A DNA stretch of 64,000 bases from Bettongia penicillata ogilbyi (GCA_023548195.1 JAJHZJ010000121.1:6290058-6354057); one strand, 5' to 3'. Shown: positions 32,946 through 44,630, counted from the first letter of the stretch. Translations and numbers: made by a program. The notes: generated by a model from the letters alone, not told the origin.

Positions 32946-33910
32946 CTATGGGGTTATGATTCCTTTGAATGAAGGTATTCTGAGTATTTGGTGATTAAAC
33001 TCCAAGTTATCAAAGGGATTCCCCATATCCCCATCCTCCAGCCCCCACCAGCACAAAGCATATTCCTCATTGTGCAAACATGCCTGAAACTTTGTTATTC
33101 TTAAATATTTGGCAAATGACATTCGGAATGAGCACATCCTGTAATATAGAGATGGTGAATGGAAATTTAACTGCTAATGCTATCCAAACAAATAATTAGA
33201 AGAGGCCAGCTTCCCATTTCCAGGAGTACCAGGAGATTATTGTGTCACAGCAATAAATTCCACAGATTCATTTAGCAATGAACTTGGGCCTGAGCTTCAG
33301 TGAAAAACGGTTGATCCCAAATGTAGCTCTCGGCTAGATGGATCTGATTCCCACAGCAGCTAATGGGGGAAAATGCTACAGAGTTGAAGAAGGAAAATAT
33401 GCAAGTCAGTGAAGTAGAAGGATAACTGAAAATAGAGGACCATACTCTCTGAAGCAGAGACATGGGTCAGGAGAGGGCAGACTCATTCTCCTTCATAAAT
33501 AAGCCATTACTAGACTTTGTACATAAATGCTTAAATTCTTTATAGCTGGGCCCTGTCAACATTTCTTTTCCAATGAAAGCAATGGGGAGAAACAAGCACA
33601 TGGCTCTGTAATGCATCCCCTCTGGCTGTACATCTTTTATTAGGGCTAATCAGTATTGACTGAGCCTGTAAATAGGCCTCTCTGCTCCCAAGGCAATACT
33701 TTGAATGGTCCAGACAGTGGCACTATTAGCACTCAGTTCTCTTCTGCTACATGGATGCTCTAATGAGAACAAGGGGTCATAATCCAAGCCAAGGAAGAGG
33801 TAAAAGGAAGAGTGACTATTATCCCAGCCCCTACTCTGAATGTGAGTTAGAGTACTTTAGTTAGGGATGTTCAAAAAGAATCAGCAGTCATGTTAATCAG
33901 ATCACGGAAT
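32946..33910. other. Repeat-poor stretch, candidate conserved non-coding DNA
   Basis: Nearly 1 kb with no recognised repeat. The 33130-33780 part has balanced composition, few low-complexity runs and words such as GGGCTAATCAGTATTGACTG. No splice-flanked exon could be supported. Confidence 0.45.
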
Positions 33911-33914
33911 ATGA

Positions 33915-34075
33915 ATCCTTATATAGAGAGGGGATGTCAGAATGAGGTCATCTAATTTAACCTGCTTATTTCCCAAGCAAGAAAACCAAAACCTAGGGAG
34001 ATTCAAGATCTGTCCAAGGTTACACAATCGCAAATGTCAGAGGGTTGATTTCAATCCAGGTCACTGCTCAGTGAC
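33915..34075 (-). mobile_element. Antisense CORE-SINE
   Basis: GAGGTCATCTAATTTAACCT, AAGATCTGTCCAAGGTTACA and TTTCAATCCAGGTCACTGCT in antisense order. Confidence 0.6.
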
Positions 34076-34139
34076 CCCCCTTTAAAATGATGAATATGTT
34101 TAAAAGGTCTATTAATTGAGCAACAAGTGATTACAAAAA

Positions 34140-34375
34140 TGTGGGCTGTTACAGTGGACAGAATGTTGGAATCAAAGTGAGGAAGATTTGATTTCACATT
34201 CTGCCTCACTTAACAAAATCTGTGACTGTGGTCATCCGAAGCCTCTCTCAGCCTCATCTACAAAACAAAGTTAATAAAAGCATCTATCTGCCTTACGGGC
34301 TTGTTACGAAAATCAAATGAGATCACGGGGTAAAGTGTTTGCAAACCTTAAAGTGCATGTAAGTGCTAACATCAG
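34140..34375 (+). mobile_element. CORE-SINE (MIR/THER-like)
   Basis: GTTACAGTGGACAGAATGTT, GGGCTTGTTACGAAAATCAA and GTTTGCAAACCTTAAAGTGC, a well-kept 3' end. Confidence 0.75.
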
Positions 34376-35205
34376 CATCATCTTCACCATCCTTGTCCTC
34401 CTCTTCATTATCATCCTTATCATCTCATCCGCATTATATGGATATGCTTTGCCCTTGTTCATAAGCAAAGCCCTAAATAATTTCAGGCAGTTAATGTCAG
34501 CTGCATCTCCTTTGATATCCTTTTCCTTTGATTATATTCTTCATCTGCTTTTTCTCTACAAGCTGTTATTTTTTTTAAATTGACAGGTTTTGTTCTCCTT
34601 GTAACATACAAAAACCTCAATGTGAGTTTTGTTCCATGGGACCAGTCTAAATTCCAGCCTCAATCCCTTTCTCTCCTACAATTTGCAGAATAAAGTCTTA
34701 CTCATTCTTGAGTTAATTAATTTAGTTAGAACATTGTTTTCCTCTTAACAACAGTAAGAAAATCTTTTCCAAATTGGCCTTGGCTGGGTAGTTAATCCCA
34801 ATGTCCTCACCATCCATTATGCTGTACTCCAACAGTCTGTGATGGTGAAGGAACAATTCCCAAACCATTGCTAATGAAAAAAATATTAATATACCCATTT
34901 TTATGATCAATTATTGTTTTCAAATTTGAATTGTTTTTATTTAGAATGGACAGAAGGTAGGAGGGCAGGATGGAAAGCAAAAGGAAATGGAAACATGTCA
35001 CATGAACCCATCTTTTAAGCCACAAACCCAAGGCAAACTATTTCATCATGATTTTCTTAATTAATCATCAGTTTCGCATATCTTTATTATAACTATGGAA
35101 TTACTATAGTGTGCTGTACCCCTATGTACAGTATTTATTTAAGAATCACATTTAAATTATTCCATCAAGGCTTATGGCCCTTTGTATCCCCATGAAGTGT
35201 TTGAT
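34376..35205. other. Repeat-poor stretch
   Basis: No gene or repeat recognised. The 88-codon + frame at 34317-34583 starts inside the SINE and is very hydrophobic by virtue of T-rich sequence. Confidence 0.4.
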
Positions 35206-35209
35206 GTTG

Positions 35210-35400
35210 GAAGACTAGTACATTGTACAGGGGAAAAAGTTAGCTTTGGAGTCAGAGAGTCTACATTCAAATCCCATTTCTGCTACTTAGAAACTCTGTA
35301 ACTTTGCACATCACTTAAATTCTCAGGGCCTCAGTTTCCTCACCTATAAAAATTAAAGGGTTGAACTGGATGATCTTTAAAGGTCCTTTTCAGATCTTTT
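35210..35400 (+). mobile_element. CORE-SINE (MIR/THER-like)
   Basis: GTTAGCTTTGGAGTCAGAGA, CAGGGCCTCAGTTTCCTCAC and GAACTGGATGATCTTTAAAG. Confidence 0.75.
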
Positions 35401-35594
35401 AGTTGGACTAAATCACTTCTGAGGTTTCTTTCAAACTAAAGACATGGTTCCCATTCACCAGTCAAGTGGATTGTAGCAGCTAAGCACTCTTTTTGGAGTA
35501 GGTAAAAGAGACCCTCTTTTGCTTCATTTCTTGCTTAACCTTAATCACTGAATGTGTGTTGCCTTAGACAAACTGAAATCCTGGAAAGACCTTA

Positions 35595-35800
35595 GCTTGA
35601 AAAGGCCAAGGTCTCCCACTGCATCCAGGGCCATCTTCAGTCTTGCCACTGGACCCAGATGACTGTGGAAGAGAGAGTGGGACCAGTGACTTCGTACAGC
35701 CCCATCTCACTTATATCCAATTCACTTGCAAGTCAAGACATCACCTTCCTGATGCTGTTATTTCTCTTTGGGAATGAAAAACAAACAACAAGACAGCTAG
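35595..35800 (+). mobile_element. RTE-type 3' tail fragment
   Basis: CACTGGACCCAGATGACTGT, AGAGAGTGGGACCAGTGACT and CACTTGCAAGTCAAGACATC, ending in AACAAACAACAAG, an RTE-like terminal repeat. Headless relative of the 19.0 kb SINE. Confidence 0.75.
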
Positions 35801-36520
35801 CAGTAAATGAGAAGTGTATGAAGAAATCACTGATCTCCCCCAGGACACAAAGATGCCTCTGTAGTCATAGATAGTGACATGACCTCTCTGGAGGTTCTCT
35901 TCCAATTTCAGCTGCAAGTGACTCAGCAAGTAGGTTGATTTCTGTGCATTAGGAAATGGAGGAGAAGGAAGAAAGAGGAACACCTTGGAGACCTCCTGAC
36001 ACAAAGCCATATGCTCAGATCTGTGGGATCATATATCCTGAAACTAGTATTAATCTGTCCTTTCTAAATAACCACTTAAGATTTATGACTTAAAGTCACT
36101 TAAATGAACCCAAACGTAGAACAAGATTCTTCCCTAATGGCTGCGTAGCAAAAAGGCTCCCACAAGTAGGCATTGATCATAGCATATTTTTCTCCTTTAA
36201 AGCTTTAATGTATAACGAATCCGAACCTCCCCCTACTATATACGATCCTGTCAAACTTGCATCCACCCTGCTACTAAAATGTCTAATGCAATTTCTACTC
36301 AAATGAGCTTGTTGAATGACAGGATTCTTTTCTGTTGAGCAAAACTCACCCATAAGTTCTGATCTTCAGAAAAAAGAGAGTAGAAGACTAGAACTTGACT
36401 GAGTCTTTGAGACTATCTAGTATACTCTCCATTATTTTATAGATAAGATATCGATTTTATAAATCTATTTATATAGATTTTATATATAAGTGATCAAGGA
36501 ATAAATGCCTTGCACAGAGT
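35801..36520. other. Unassigned stretch
   Basis: No gene or clear repeat. The - frame at 35741-36010 overlaps the RTE tail and is not supported. Confidence 0.35.
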
Positions 36521-36524
36521 ACCA

Positions 36525-36620
36525 ACAATAACAATAATAATAACAAAATTAATTATTATAAAATTATATAATTATTATATAAATTATATAAAAATTATTA
36601 TTATAAAATTATTAATGATT
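36525..36620. repeat. AT-rich low-complexity (AAT/TTA)
   Basis: AACAATAATAATAACAAAAT followed by ATTATTATAAAATTAT-type words. Confidence 0.8.
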
Positions 36621-36800
36621 ATATAGCACTCATTTGATCCTCACAATAACCTTGTGAGACAGAAGCTATGATTATCCTCATTTTACAAAAGGACAAACTG
36701 AAACTGAGAAAGATTAAATGACTTGCCCAGGGTCACACAGCTAATGAGTTCCAAGGTAAAATTGGCATGTAGGTATTCCTGGCTCCAGGTCTAGTGTTCC
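36615..36800 (-). mobile_element. Antisense CORE-SINE, well preserved
   Basis: TTGATCCTCACAATAACCTT, ACTTGCCCAGGGTCACACAG and CTGGCTCCAGGTCTAGTGTT in order. Confidence 0.75.
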
Positions 36801-36944
36801 AGGTTTTTGGGACTAGATTGGGAACTGGAAATTGGGTCTCCTAACTCCTGGTTCACAACTCTTTCTATTATAGATGCTGGTATTTAAACAAAAAGAAAAA
36901 AAAATATTCCCAATAAATAATATGCCAAAAACTTCTCAAGAATA

Positions 36945-37100
36945 CCTTGCATTCATTCATTCTTGAAACAAGTACGTATTTAGAAGCCACTATGCACAAA
37001 ATATTCTGTTAGGAACTGGGTGTGTGTTTGAGGATGAAAAGATTAGAAAAGATATGCTTCTATTCCTCACGAAATTTTCAGTTTATGTGAGGGTAAGATA
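36945..37100 (-). mobile_element. Antisense L2 3' end
   Basis: CATTCATTCATTCTTGAAAC, AGCCACTATGCACAAAATAT and TTCTATTCCTCACGAAATTT: the reverse of the L2 terminus. Confidence 0.5.
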
Positions 37101-37254
37101 AAAACACAGGTCCCATAATCCATATATAATAATTATATATTATGATAGTGTAATATAACAGAGAATAAGAAATCGAATGCTATTTGATGTCTGAGGGTAA
37201 GGAAAATTATGGGAATCAAGAAAGAAAGATGGTATCTCTTGTGAACTCTGGAAA

Positions 37255-37480
37255 TAATTGCAGATACATTTTCTGAGTCTGGAATCAAAAAGACCTGAGT
37301 TTAAATCCAGCTTCAGGATTTAACTTAACCTATCTATGCCTCAGTTTCTTCAGTTGTAAAATGGGATAATAATAATTCCTACCTCAGAGGGATGTTGTGA
37401 GAATCAAATAGGGTATTATTTGCAATGCACTTAACATAATACTTGACAGATGATGGATGCTTAATAAATCCTTATTCCCT
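37255..37480 (+). mobile_element. CORE-SINE (MIR/THER-like)
   Basis: AAGACCTGAGTTTAAATCCA, ATGCCTCAGTTTCTTCAGTT and GGGATGTTGTGAGAATCAAA. Confidence 0.8.
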
Positions 37481-37609
37481 TTTCTTCCCCTTTTATTTAA
37501 AAATCCAGATATAATACTACTAATATCAACTCACAACTATATGTTCCTTCAGTATTTATAAAAAAACAAATTTCACTAGCAAAAATCCTTTGACATTGAG
37601 AATTAAATG

Positions 37610-37765
37610 TCATTGCCACATTATTAAGATGAAGAAACAAAGGGTCAGGGCTTAAATGACTCACTGATAGTCAGAAAGATGGTAGTGTGACCATTGGATT
37701 GCTGGAATTTTAACCCAGGTCTCTTCACTAAGTCCAGCCTCACTTCCACTACAATATTCTTTTCT
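37610..37765 (-). mobile_element. Antisense CORE-SINE, decayed
   Basis: AAGATGAAGAAACAAAGGGT, TTTTAACCCAGGTCTCTTCA and TCACTTCCACTACAATATTC. Confidence 0.6.
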
Positions 37766-37904
37766 GATGGCAACAAAAATGCTAAACACTAGAAAAATTA
37801 GCCATTAGCTTCCTGATGTAAAGAATCCTTATCTTTAAAATGTCCTGCTGACCTTAAGACAATTATTCTCCTCAAACAGGATAATATATGAAAAGGAACA
37901 GTTA

Positions 37905-38165
37905 AGTGGCAGTATGGTTAGAGTGCTGAGTCAGTGAGACCTGAATTTAAATCCAGCTTCAGACACATACCAGCTCTGCGATCCTGAGTAAGCCACTTGA
38001 CTCCTTTTTGCTTGAGCTTTCCTATCTGTAAAATGGGAATAAAAATTGCATCTACCACCAAGGTTTTAGGGAGATTGAATGAGATAATAATTGTAAAGCA
38101 CTTTGTACACTCCCTGAGACACATAGCAAGTACTATATAAAACTATTAGCTATTGTTATTGTTTT
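37905..38165 (+). mobile_element. SINE with tRNA-like head and CORE tail
   Basis: TTAAGTGGCAGTATGGTTAG, GACCTGAATTTAAATCCAGC, AATGAGATAATAATTGTAAA and TACTATATAAAACTATTAGC. Full-length layout. Confidence 0.8.
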
Positions 38166-39045
38166 TAAAGTACAATATAAACAGTGAAAAAGGCTTTCTT
38201 GCAAGTGCAAGCTTTATTTCACAGAGTCAGTGGCTATTTGGAATGTTATTTAAAAAAATATCTACTATATGTATAACATATTCTCTTATGAGAAACCTGC
38301 TATAACAACCTTTAAGTAATTGTTTGGAAAGGTTGTCTGTAATTTATAAAACTTTGTTGATGAGTAGTATATACAAGCCTCAAGAAATCATTAGATGCAC
38401 AGATAGTAAGGTATCAGTACTTTTCTGTCACTCAAGATTGACTACAAGATTTCTAAGCCTGGTAAATACCATACAAAGCTAGGGGGACGCTTACTATGTC
38501 AAAGACCCCAGTAATTGTCAGTATAACTAAATAATATGCCCATTTGTGTACATATATGGGGAAGTATTTTCTTGGCTAACATCAGAATTTATAGTGTTAA
38601 TCTCTTGCTGAAATTTAAACATGCATAATACACATTTAAATTTCATAATTTCTGATATTCTTCAAGGAAATATATGCATATTTCCATTGCTTTCTTTTAT
38701 TTAGATTTTTGCTAAATTCAGTGAAGCCTAACAAGATTTTTGTCAAACTGCTGGCAGATTATTAATTCCAAATTGAATAAAAGGACAATCTCCAATCTGG
38801 AGCACTCATTTTTAAGTATTTCAGCTCAAATGTGTTTATCAGAGTTTATATTAGGGAAGTGACTCACTTGTTAGGGAGTTGCAAAAATCTTCACTTTAAG
38901 GAGACATAAAAGCAATACACCTAATTTTACTTTAAAATGTGGCATTAATTTTTTTATTAGTCATTAGATAATTCTATAATCATACAATAACATGACTGTA
39001 TGCTGATAGGATACATTTTGATGTTTCACTCAATCTCTGGGTTTA
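38166..39045. other. Repeat-poor, AT-rich stretch, candidate conserved non-coding DNA
   Basis: About 0.9 kb without repeats. Contains AT-rich homeobox/MADS-like words (AGCAATACACCTAATTTTAC). No exon. Confidence 0.4.
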
Positions 39046-39049
39046 TCTG

Positions 39050-39860
39050 TTATTGACTGTCCTCTCAGTTACTCAGGTGCCATCAAATCTTCACTCTCTT
39101 GCCAACCCTATCCAATAAATTACTAAGTCCTTTCAATTTAACCAGTGTAACTTGTCTCCTCTAAATTCCCTCCTCTGACACAATTACTGGCCTGGTCTAG
39201 ACCATCATCACCTCACACCTGGGCTATTACAATAACCTACCAGTTGATCTCCTATCCTAATCTCTCCTCCAATCCATTCACCCCACCCAACTGTCAAATT
39301 GATCTTCCTAAAGTGCAGGTTTGACCATGTCACCCTCTATTAAATAAACCCCAGTGGCTCCCTGTCACTTGTAGGATCAAATATAAAATCCTTGGTTTGT
39401 TTTTTAAATTCCTTCATACCCTGCTATGTCCTACCTTTCCAGTCTTCTCTCTCCTCCCTCCCCTTTATGTACCATAATGTCCAGGGACACTGGCCTCTTG
39501 CTAGTCAAAAACATGCCTTCTCCCAAATCCGTTCATTTTTACTCTGTCCCTCATGCCTGCATTTCTCTTCCTGATCTTCTCTCTTCCTCAAGTTTTCCCA
39601 GACTTCCTTCAAGCCTCAGCTAAAAGTCCACCATCTGCATGAAGCTTTTCCCGTTATTCCCTAATGTTATTGCCTTCCCTCTGTGATGATCTCAGATTTT
39701 TCACTTACGGATCTTCTTTGCACACAAGTGTTTGCATAGCGTCTCCCCAATTAAAGCTTAAGTTCCTCAGAAGCAGGGATTCGGCTTTTATTTGCATCCC
39801 TTTAACGCAGTACCTGGCACATAGCAGGTGAATAATAAATACTTGCTGACTTAGTGACTC
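39050..39860 (+). mobile_element. L2 LINE, 3' 0.8 kb, well preserved
   Basis: ACCAGTTGATCTCCTATCCT, TGTCAAATTGATCTTCCTAA, CACTTGTAGGATCAAATATA, GTTCCTCAGAAGCAGGGATT, GCAGTACCTGGCACATAGCA and AATAATAAATACTTGC follow the L2 3' consensus almost without gaps. The two overlapping short frames at 39392-39623 are fragments of L2, not host genes. Confidence 0.9.
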
Positions 39861-40195
39861 CCTCTGGCAGTGAAGGTTATATAGACCATCCAGGTTTTCT
39901 CATATGTAATGCTTAGCTACATCATTGAGAGCATAATGACAAATATTTTCCAAATGAAAAAATGTTTTTAGCCGTAGTTTGACTATGGTTTTCAAGACAC
40001 TGGTAATCTGGAGTTAAGTGATGATTAGTTTAAAAACACAACTACTTTTTATTCATATAGATCAAAGAGGCTCATTTATGCTAGCCACACTTGCAGGAAA
40101 CAAGTAGCATCACCCCCTTTTTTTGGACCTGAACTGTTATTTCAATATTAAAAGAAATTCCCAATAAAATCTCCATTTACTAATGCAAATTTCAA
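39861..40195. other. Unassigned stretch
   Basis: No gene or repeat recognised. Confidence 0.35.
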
Positions 40196-40199
40196 GACC

Positions 40200-40325
40200 T
40201 GATCTGTACTTTGAGGCACTGAAAACTTATGTGACTAGTTCAGTGCTACATAGCTTATATGATTGGATTTGAACCTGACACCAAATCCAGTCCTCCATCC
40301 ATGATGCCATGGCTACATATCACCT
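40200..40325 (-). mobile_element. Antisense MAR-type SINE fragment
   Basis: TTTGAGGCACTGAAAACTTA, TGTGACTAGTTCAGTGCTAC and TTGGATTTGAACCTGACACC. Confidence 0.5.
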
Positions 40326-40975
40326 TAGAGATAGGAAATTGGCCATTTAGAGAGAGCTTACTTCTAACACTATTGTAAACATAAGTTCAGCAACAAAGTT
40401 ATGCATAGTACTATGGCTAGCTGGAGGAGCCTATGGGCAAGCATCCTTACCTCTTGAGCTGAGCCTCTTTTCCTTATAAATCAGTGACATTAGCTTAGGT
40501 AATACTTGTCTGCTCTAATAGGGAGTGATAAACACTTTCCATCCATCTGAATGAACAGCCCTACCCAGACTCTTTTATTGCCTGATACTCATCCCCACAG
40601 AGACAAGATCCTTCCCACCTTTTAAACTAGTATGAATGCTTCTGGAAGGGCAAGACAAGATGGAATCACATCTAGTAAAAGAAGCTACTTGTTTTCTTGT
40701 CACAATTCTCTATACTTCTTGTCCATCCACCACATTTCTTCTCTGAACATACAGCAAGCAAGTTTCTACTCTTAAGGTTTTTGCCCTGGCCACAAGGCAA
40801 TAGACTAAGCTGACACATTGAACTCATTTAAATTCAAGGTAGGGTTTCAGTCTCAGAAAAATAAACCAACTCATCTCATTATGAGGTAGCAGGTTTATAC
40901 CATAACTTGTTTATATTTCGTTTTAAAAGAATAGACTCCAAGGGGAAAAGTTGCATTCTCGAATTTATTGTTACT
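40326..40975. other. Unassigned stretch
   Basis: No gene or clear repeat. Confidence 0.35.
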
Positions 40976-40979
40976 GATC

Positions 40980-41175
40980 CTGTGACCTTAAATGCACCAT
41001 AATGTGGTGGAAAGAGATCCAGATTTGGAATAAAAAGAGTTGAATTCAAGTTTTAGATTTTTTTTTTAATTTGCTAGCTGTTTAATCTGAAAAATCTATT
41101 TAATCTGCTTGGGTCTCAGTTGTTTCTTTATTTTTTCATCTGAGACATAGGCTTGCATAGAGGATTGGCCAAGTG
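40980..41175 (+). mobile_element. Degenerate CORE-SINE with T-run insertion
   Basis: AATGTGGTGGAAAGAGATCC, GAGTTGAATTCAAGTTTTAG and GGTCTCAGTTGTTTC. Weak but ordered. Confidence 0.45.
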
Positions 41176-41278
41176 ATAATTAAAAAAGTTAATTGATTCT
41201 TAAAAGTGGCTTGACCATAGTGAGGATGTATTATATGGATACACAAAGATTAATCTGAAGGAGGCTGAATGAGCTCCA

Positions 41279-42000
41279 GGTAACAGTAAGCACCCTAGCA
41301 TACTCAGATGAACTGCTAGCACAGGTTCTTGGATCTACTTCTCTTAAAGAAAAGCAACTTTTAAGGAGTCAACAATCTTTTTAAATTATATTCACTAGTT
41401 CAGGAGAAAAGTCAGCACCCTGAATTTCAGAGAAACTACAGAGAAAATATAAGCAGAGAAATAAAGACCAATACACAGGGCTCCACCATCTGAATCAAAG
41501 CAATATTCATCTGAGCAGTCGAGGAGCTCTGAACATATGGCCACTCAGTCTCCATGAGGGAATCACAAGATACTTCTCATAAGCAAGCCCCCAAAGCAAA
41601 ATACCAATTCAGAGTATATATTCACTTCTCAGAGCCAGCAGGCATCACAACCCTCATAACTCAGTGCTTAATCTACTTAGTACCAAAAGATGGGAAGCCT
41701 TCCTACAAGCAAACCTCCCCTAAGCAAGTTTCCCTTAATGGGAAGTCTACTAATGGGCAGGGAAGATCTTATATCCCATTAACATTGCACTCCCCCCCCC
41801 CACCCAGGGAAGGAGCCCTTGCTCTTTGCTCTACTGAAACCCCTTTAAGTGTGATCTCTCCTAGTTACCAAGCACAGCAGAGTTTCAACCTTGGAAGCAA
41901 AATGAGAAGATATGGTCTTACAAACCAAGGAGAAACCAACAGTGACAGAGAATCCCATGAAAAGGTCTATTTTATTAACAATGTAATTTTTACATGATGT
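41279..42000. mobile_element. LTR-like repeat, copy 1 (paralog at 58.3 kb)
   Basis: Colinear with 58318-58999. Shared words include TAACAGTAAGCACCCTAGCA at the left edge, AGGAGTCAACAATCT, CAGCACCCTGAATTTCAGAG, GAGTATATATTC and AATGGGCAGGGAAGATC. The 147-codon + frame at 41554-41997 lies inside and has no retroviral motif, so I treat it as chance. Length, the TG-like start of the sister copy and copy number two point to a solo LTR; the right border is uncertain. Confidence 0.55.
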
Positions 42001-42142
42001 CAGAAAGGAATCTAACCCCTCCCCCAAAATGAATGACATTTGTAGAATAAAACCCTTCACAAGTGCTCCAAATAGAACAATATATCTTATTTCACACATT
42101 CAATGCATCCAACCAGGTTGATTACGTTCTCTTTTAAGCTTT

Positions 42143-42374
42143 GTCTCTCAGTCATTTTTCAGTCATGCCTGACTCCCTGGGGTTTTCTTGGCAAAGATGC
42201 TGGCCTGGTTTTCCATTTCTTTCTCCAGCTCATTTTACAGATGGGAAACCGAGGCAAACAGGGTTAAGTGACTCACCCACGGTCACACAGCTAGTAAATA
42301 TCAGAGGCTGGATTAGAACCCAGATCATCCTGACTCCAGCCCCATACTCTATCCATTGTGCCACCCAGTTGCCC
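42143..42374 (-). mobile_element. Marsupial tRNA-SINE, full length, antisense
   Basis: Reverse of the 51.7 kb copy: CAGTCATGCCTGACTCCCTG, GGGTTTTCTTGGCAAAGATG, TCTCCAGCTCATTTTACAGA, GTCACACAGCTAGTAAATAT, TCTATCCATTGTGCCACCCA, ending GTTGCCC. Confidence 0.9.
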
Positions 42375-42763
42375 TTCTTTTTAAACTGATGGATCCCACT
42401 TGAAACCTTCATGTATTACATGAGCTTCATGGAATCTTCGGGACCTTTATGAATGTTTTATGTTTCTGGTTCATCTGAATAAGTTCAATAGATCCTTTGG
42501 GGCTTTCCCATCACCTTCCTCTTGGTATTCTCCCTGAGTTCTTTCAACCTCCTGTCTCTCTACCCTCCCTTTATTTTGTTCTAGTTTCCCTCCCACCTCC
42601 ACTCCATGGTCTTGAGATTCTACCATATTGCACACATTTTGGGGACATACTATTATAACAGATTTGTTTTCATGATGGCAGCCCCTAAAACAGGTCTCCC
42701 TTGGAAATAAAAGCCACAATTAGAGTTGGTGGTGTAGCTAGGCATTCTGGATCACCCGAGTGA
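42375..42763. other. Unassigned stretch
   Basis: No gene or repeat recognised. Confidence 0.35.
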
Positions 42764-42815
42764 ATGAAAGAAAGAAAGAAGGAAGGAAGAATGGAAGAAA
42801 GGAAGAAGAAAATAA
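42764..42815. repeat. (GAAA/GGAA)n purine tract
   Basis: GAAAGAAAGAAAGAAGGAAG, continuing with GGAAGAATGG units. Confidence 0.9.
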
Positions 42816-43150
42816 GAGCCCCTTCACCCTTTGGTAATGAACATGCTAAACATAGTCCCCACACCTACTAAAATACGGGGGTTCATTAGATGGAAGAATA
42901 CTTATACTGGCAAGTAGTCAAGAAATATTCCTCCAATTCATATCTATGCAGAGCATTATGCAATTTATGTGAGCACATCTTCTCCATGTTGTATCTCATT
43001 TTCCATCTGAGGTAGAAGATGAAGGTATGTTGTGTTTAGTACCTTGTAGAGATAACACATGAAGAGGTAGAAACATGGCCTGCTTCCCTAGTTCTGATCC
43101 TAGTTTGCTCTCCATTTTCCCTTTGACTTTCATCATGTAGCCCAGAAATG
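42816..43150. other. Unassigned stretch
   Basis: No gene or repeat recognised. Confidence 0.35.
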
Positions 43151-43154
43151 GAAG

Positions 43155-43320
43155 AATAATCATGGATCTGGAAGATCTCAAAGATCATCTAATTTGGTAC
43201 TTTCATTTTACAAATAAATAAATTGAGGCCCAAGGCTGGGTTAAGTAGCTTGCTCATGACTACATAGGTGATTGGCAGAGACAGAATCCATTCTTCCCAT
43301 GCTGTGTAGAGCATCTTAGA
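43155..43320 (-). mobile_element. Antisense CORE-SINE
   Basis: GATCTGGAAGATCTCAAAGA, TTTCATTTTACAAATAAATA and GACAGAATCCATTCTTCCCA. Confidence 0.6.
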
Positions 43321-43329
43321 CTTAGGATG

Positions 43330-43480
43330 TCATAATCTTCCAAGCTGACCAAAATCTGAACTATACCCAATCTACAACATCCCCAAATGGATGGCCAATC
43401 TCTTCTTGAAAGTCTCAAATGAAAATATTCTCTACCTCCTGAGACAGCCCATTCTTCTTGTGCACAACTCCAGTCATTAG
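43330..43480 (-). mobile_element. CR1/L3 3' UTR fragment
   Basis: ATGGCCAATCTCTTCTTGAA and CTACCTCCTGAGACAGCCCA are the antisense CR1 3' end. Confidence 0.65.
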
Positions 43481-43501
43481 GGTATTTTAACTTACGTTGC
43501 C

Positions 43502-43676
43502 GGGCAGGCAGGTAGAGCAGCAGACATAGTGCTGGACCTAGACTTAGGAAGACTCATCTTCCTGAGTTCAAATCTGGCCTCAGACACTTACTAGCAATGC
43601 AACCCTGGGCAAGTGACTTAATTTGCCTCAGTTTCCTCACCTGTTAAATGATCTGGAGAAGGAAATGGCTAACCTT
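43502..43676 (+). mobile_element. Marsupial tRNA-SINE, 3'-truncated
   Basis: GGCAGGCAGGTAGAGCAGCA, GAGTTCAAATCTGGCCTCAG and TCTGGAGAAGGAAATGGCTA. Same family as 42.1, 47.0 and 51.7 kb but it stops before the GAAAACCCC tail. Confidence 0.85.
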
Positions 43677-44630
43677 TTCTGTAAGGCTATACCCATCTGA
43701 AGGTAGGTACAGTATTCCCCCAGAGGGTTTTTTTTTCCTCTAGGAGAAATATGATCATATTTTTCAAATGAGCCATAATGGATACAAGTCCCTTCCCATC
43801 TTTGTCATTCTTTATGGGTCCATTGCAGGTTGTCAATGATCTTCCTAGAAAATCAAAATAAAACTAAAAAACACAAAACTCAGAGCTAGAAGACAACTTA
43901 AAGATCATCTGCTCCAATCTCCTGCCTCATTTTACTGGTGAGGTTCTATAAGACAAGCAAACTAGGATCTTTTGCTGTTTTTGTTTTAGTATAATCAAGT
44001 ACCTCTGATTGAGTAATGTGATTAAATATCTTCCCCAACCATTAATGGGCCCCTGAAAGATTTGTAGGAAGGCCTGCACGTTTGTGAATGAGGCACTGGC
44101 TCTAAAATGTATATAAAGACTCTGAGGTGTGGTTTTACTTTGGGGCTTACTGTCTGAAAGTATTTTAGTTGGTCAGATGAGACTCTAGGAAGCCGCTAAG
44201 GAGGCTCACTCCCACCACCTTCCCCCACTTTTGAAAACCCAGATGTTGGTGCTTCCCTCTCTAGTAGCTAAATAAGTAATGGTCAGACAGTTGGATTTGT
44301 CTGTTGATCAATGACATATGTATTGTTTATGTCAGATATTTGGAAGCATGTCTGATGACCTTTGATTTCTCTGTATTTTCTCTGAATTTCAGGGTGCTGA
44401 CTTCTTAACCTGAACTAAGTGAATGATACATATGCTTGACTAAAGCGATTGCTGACCCCTCAACAGATGCTTTCTTTTTATAAATGCAGATCTAAGAACT
44501 TATGACAGCAGGCCCCCTAAGGTATGTCAGAGTACTTACTGTTACAGCTTCTAAAAAGTCAAATGGCAGAACCAGGACATGAATTGAAGTGTCTTAGATC
44601 TAATCAAATACTCCTTCCACTCCCCCCCAC
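43677..44630. other. Mostly unassigned stretch
   Basis: A short antisense SINE/CR1-type word at 43880-43940 (GAGCTAGAAGACAACTTAAA). Otherwise no gene or repeat is clear. Confidence 0.35.

Noticed and set aside
41554..41997. 147-codon open frame
   Set aside because: It lies in the LTR-like repeat. The colinear copy at 58.3 kb has no comparable long frame, and no retroviral motif is visible.
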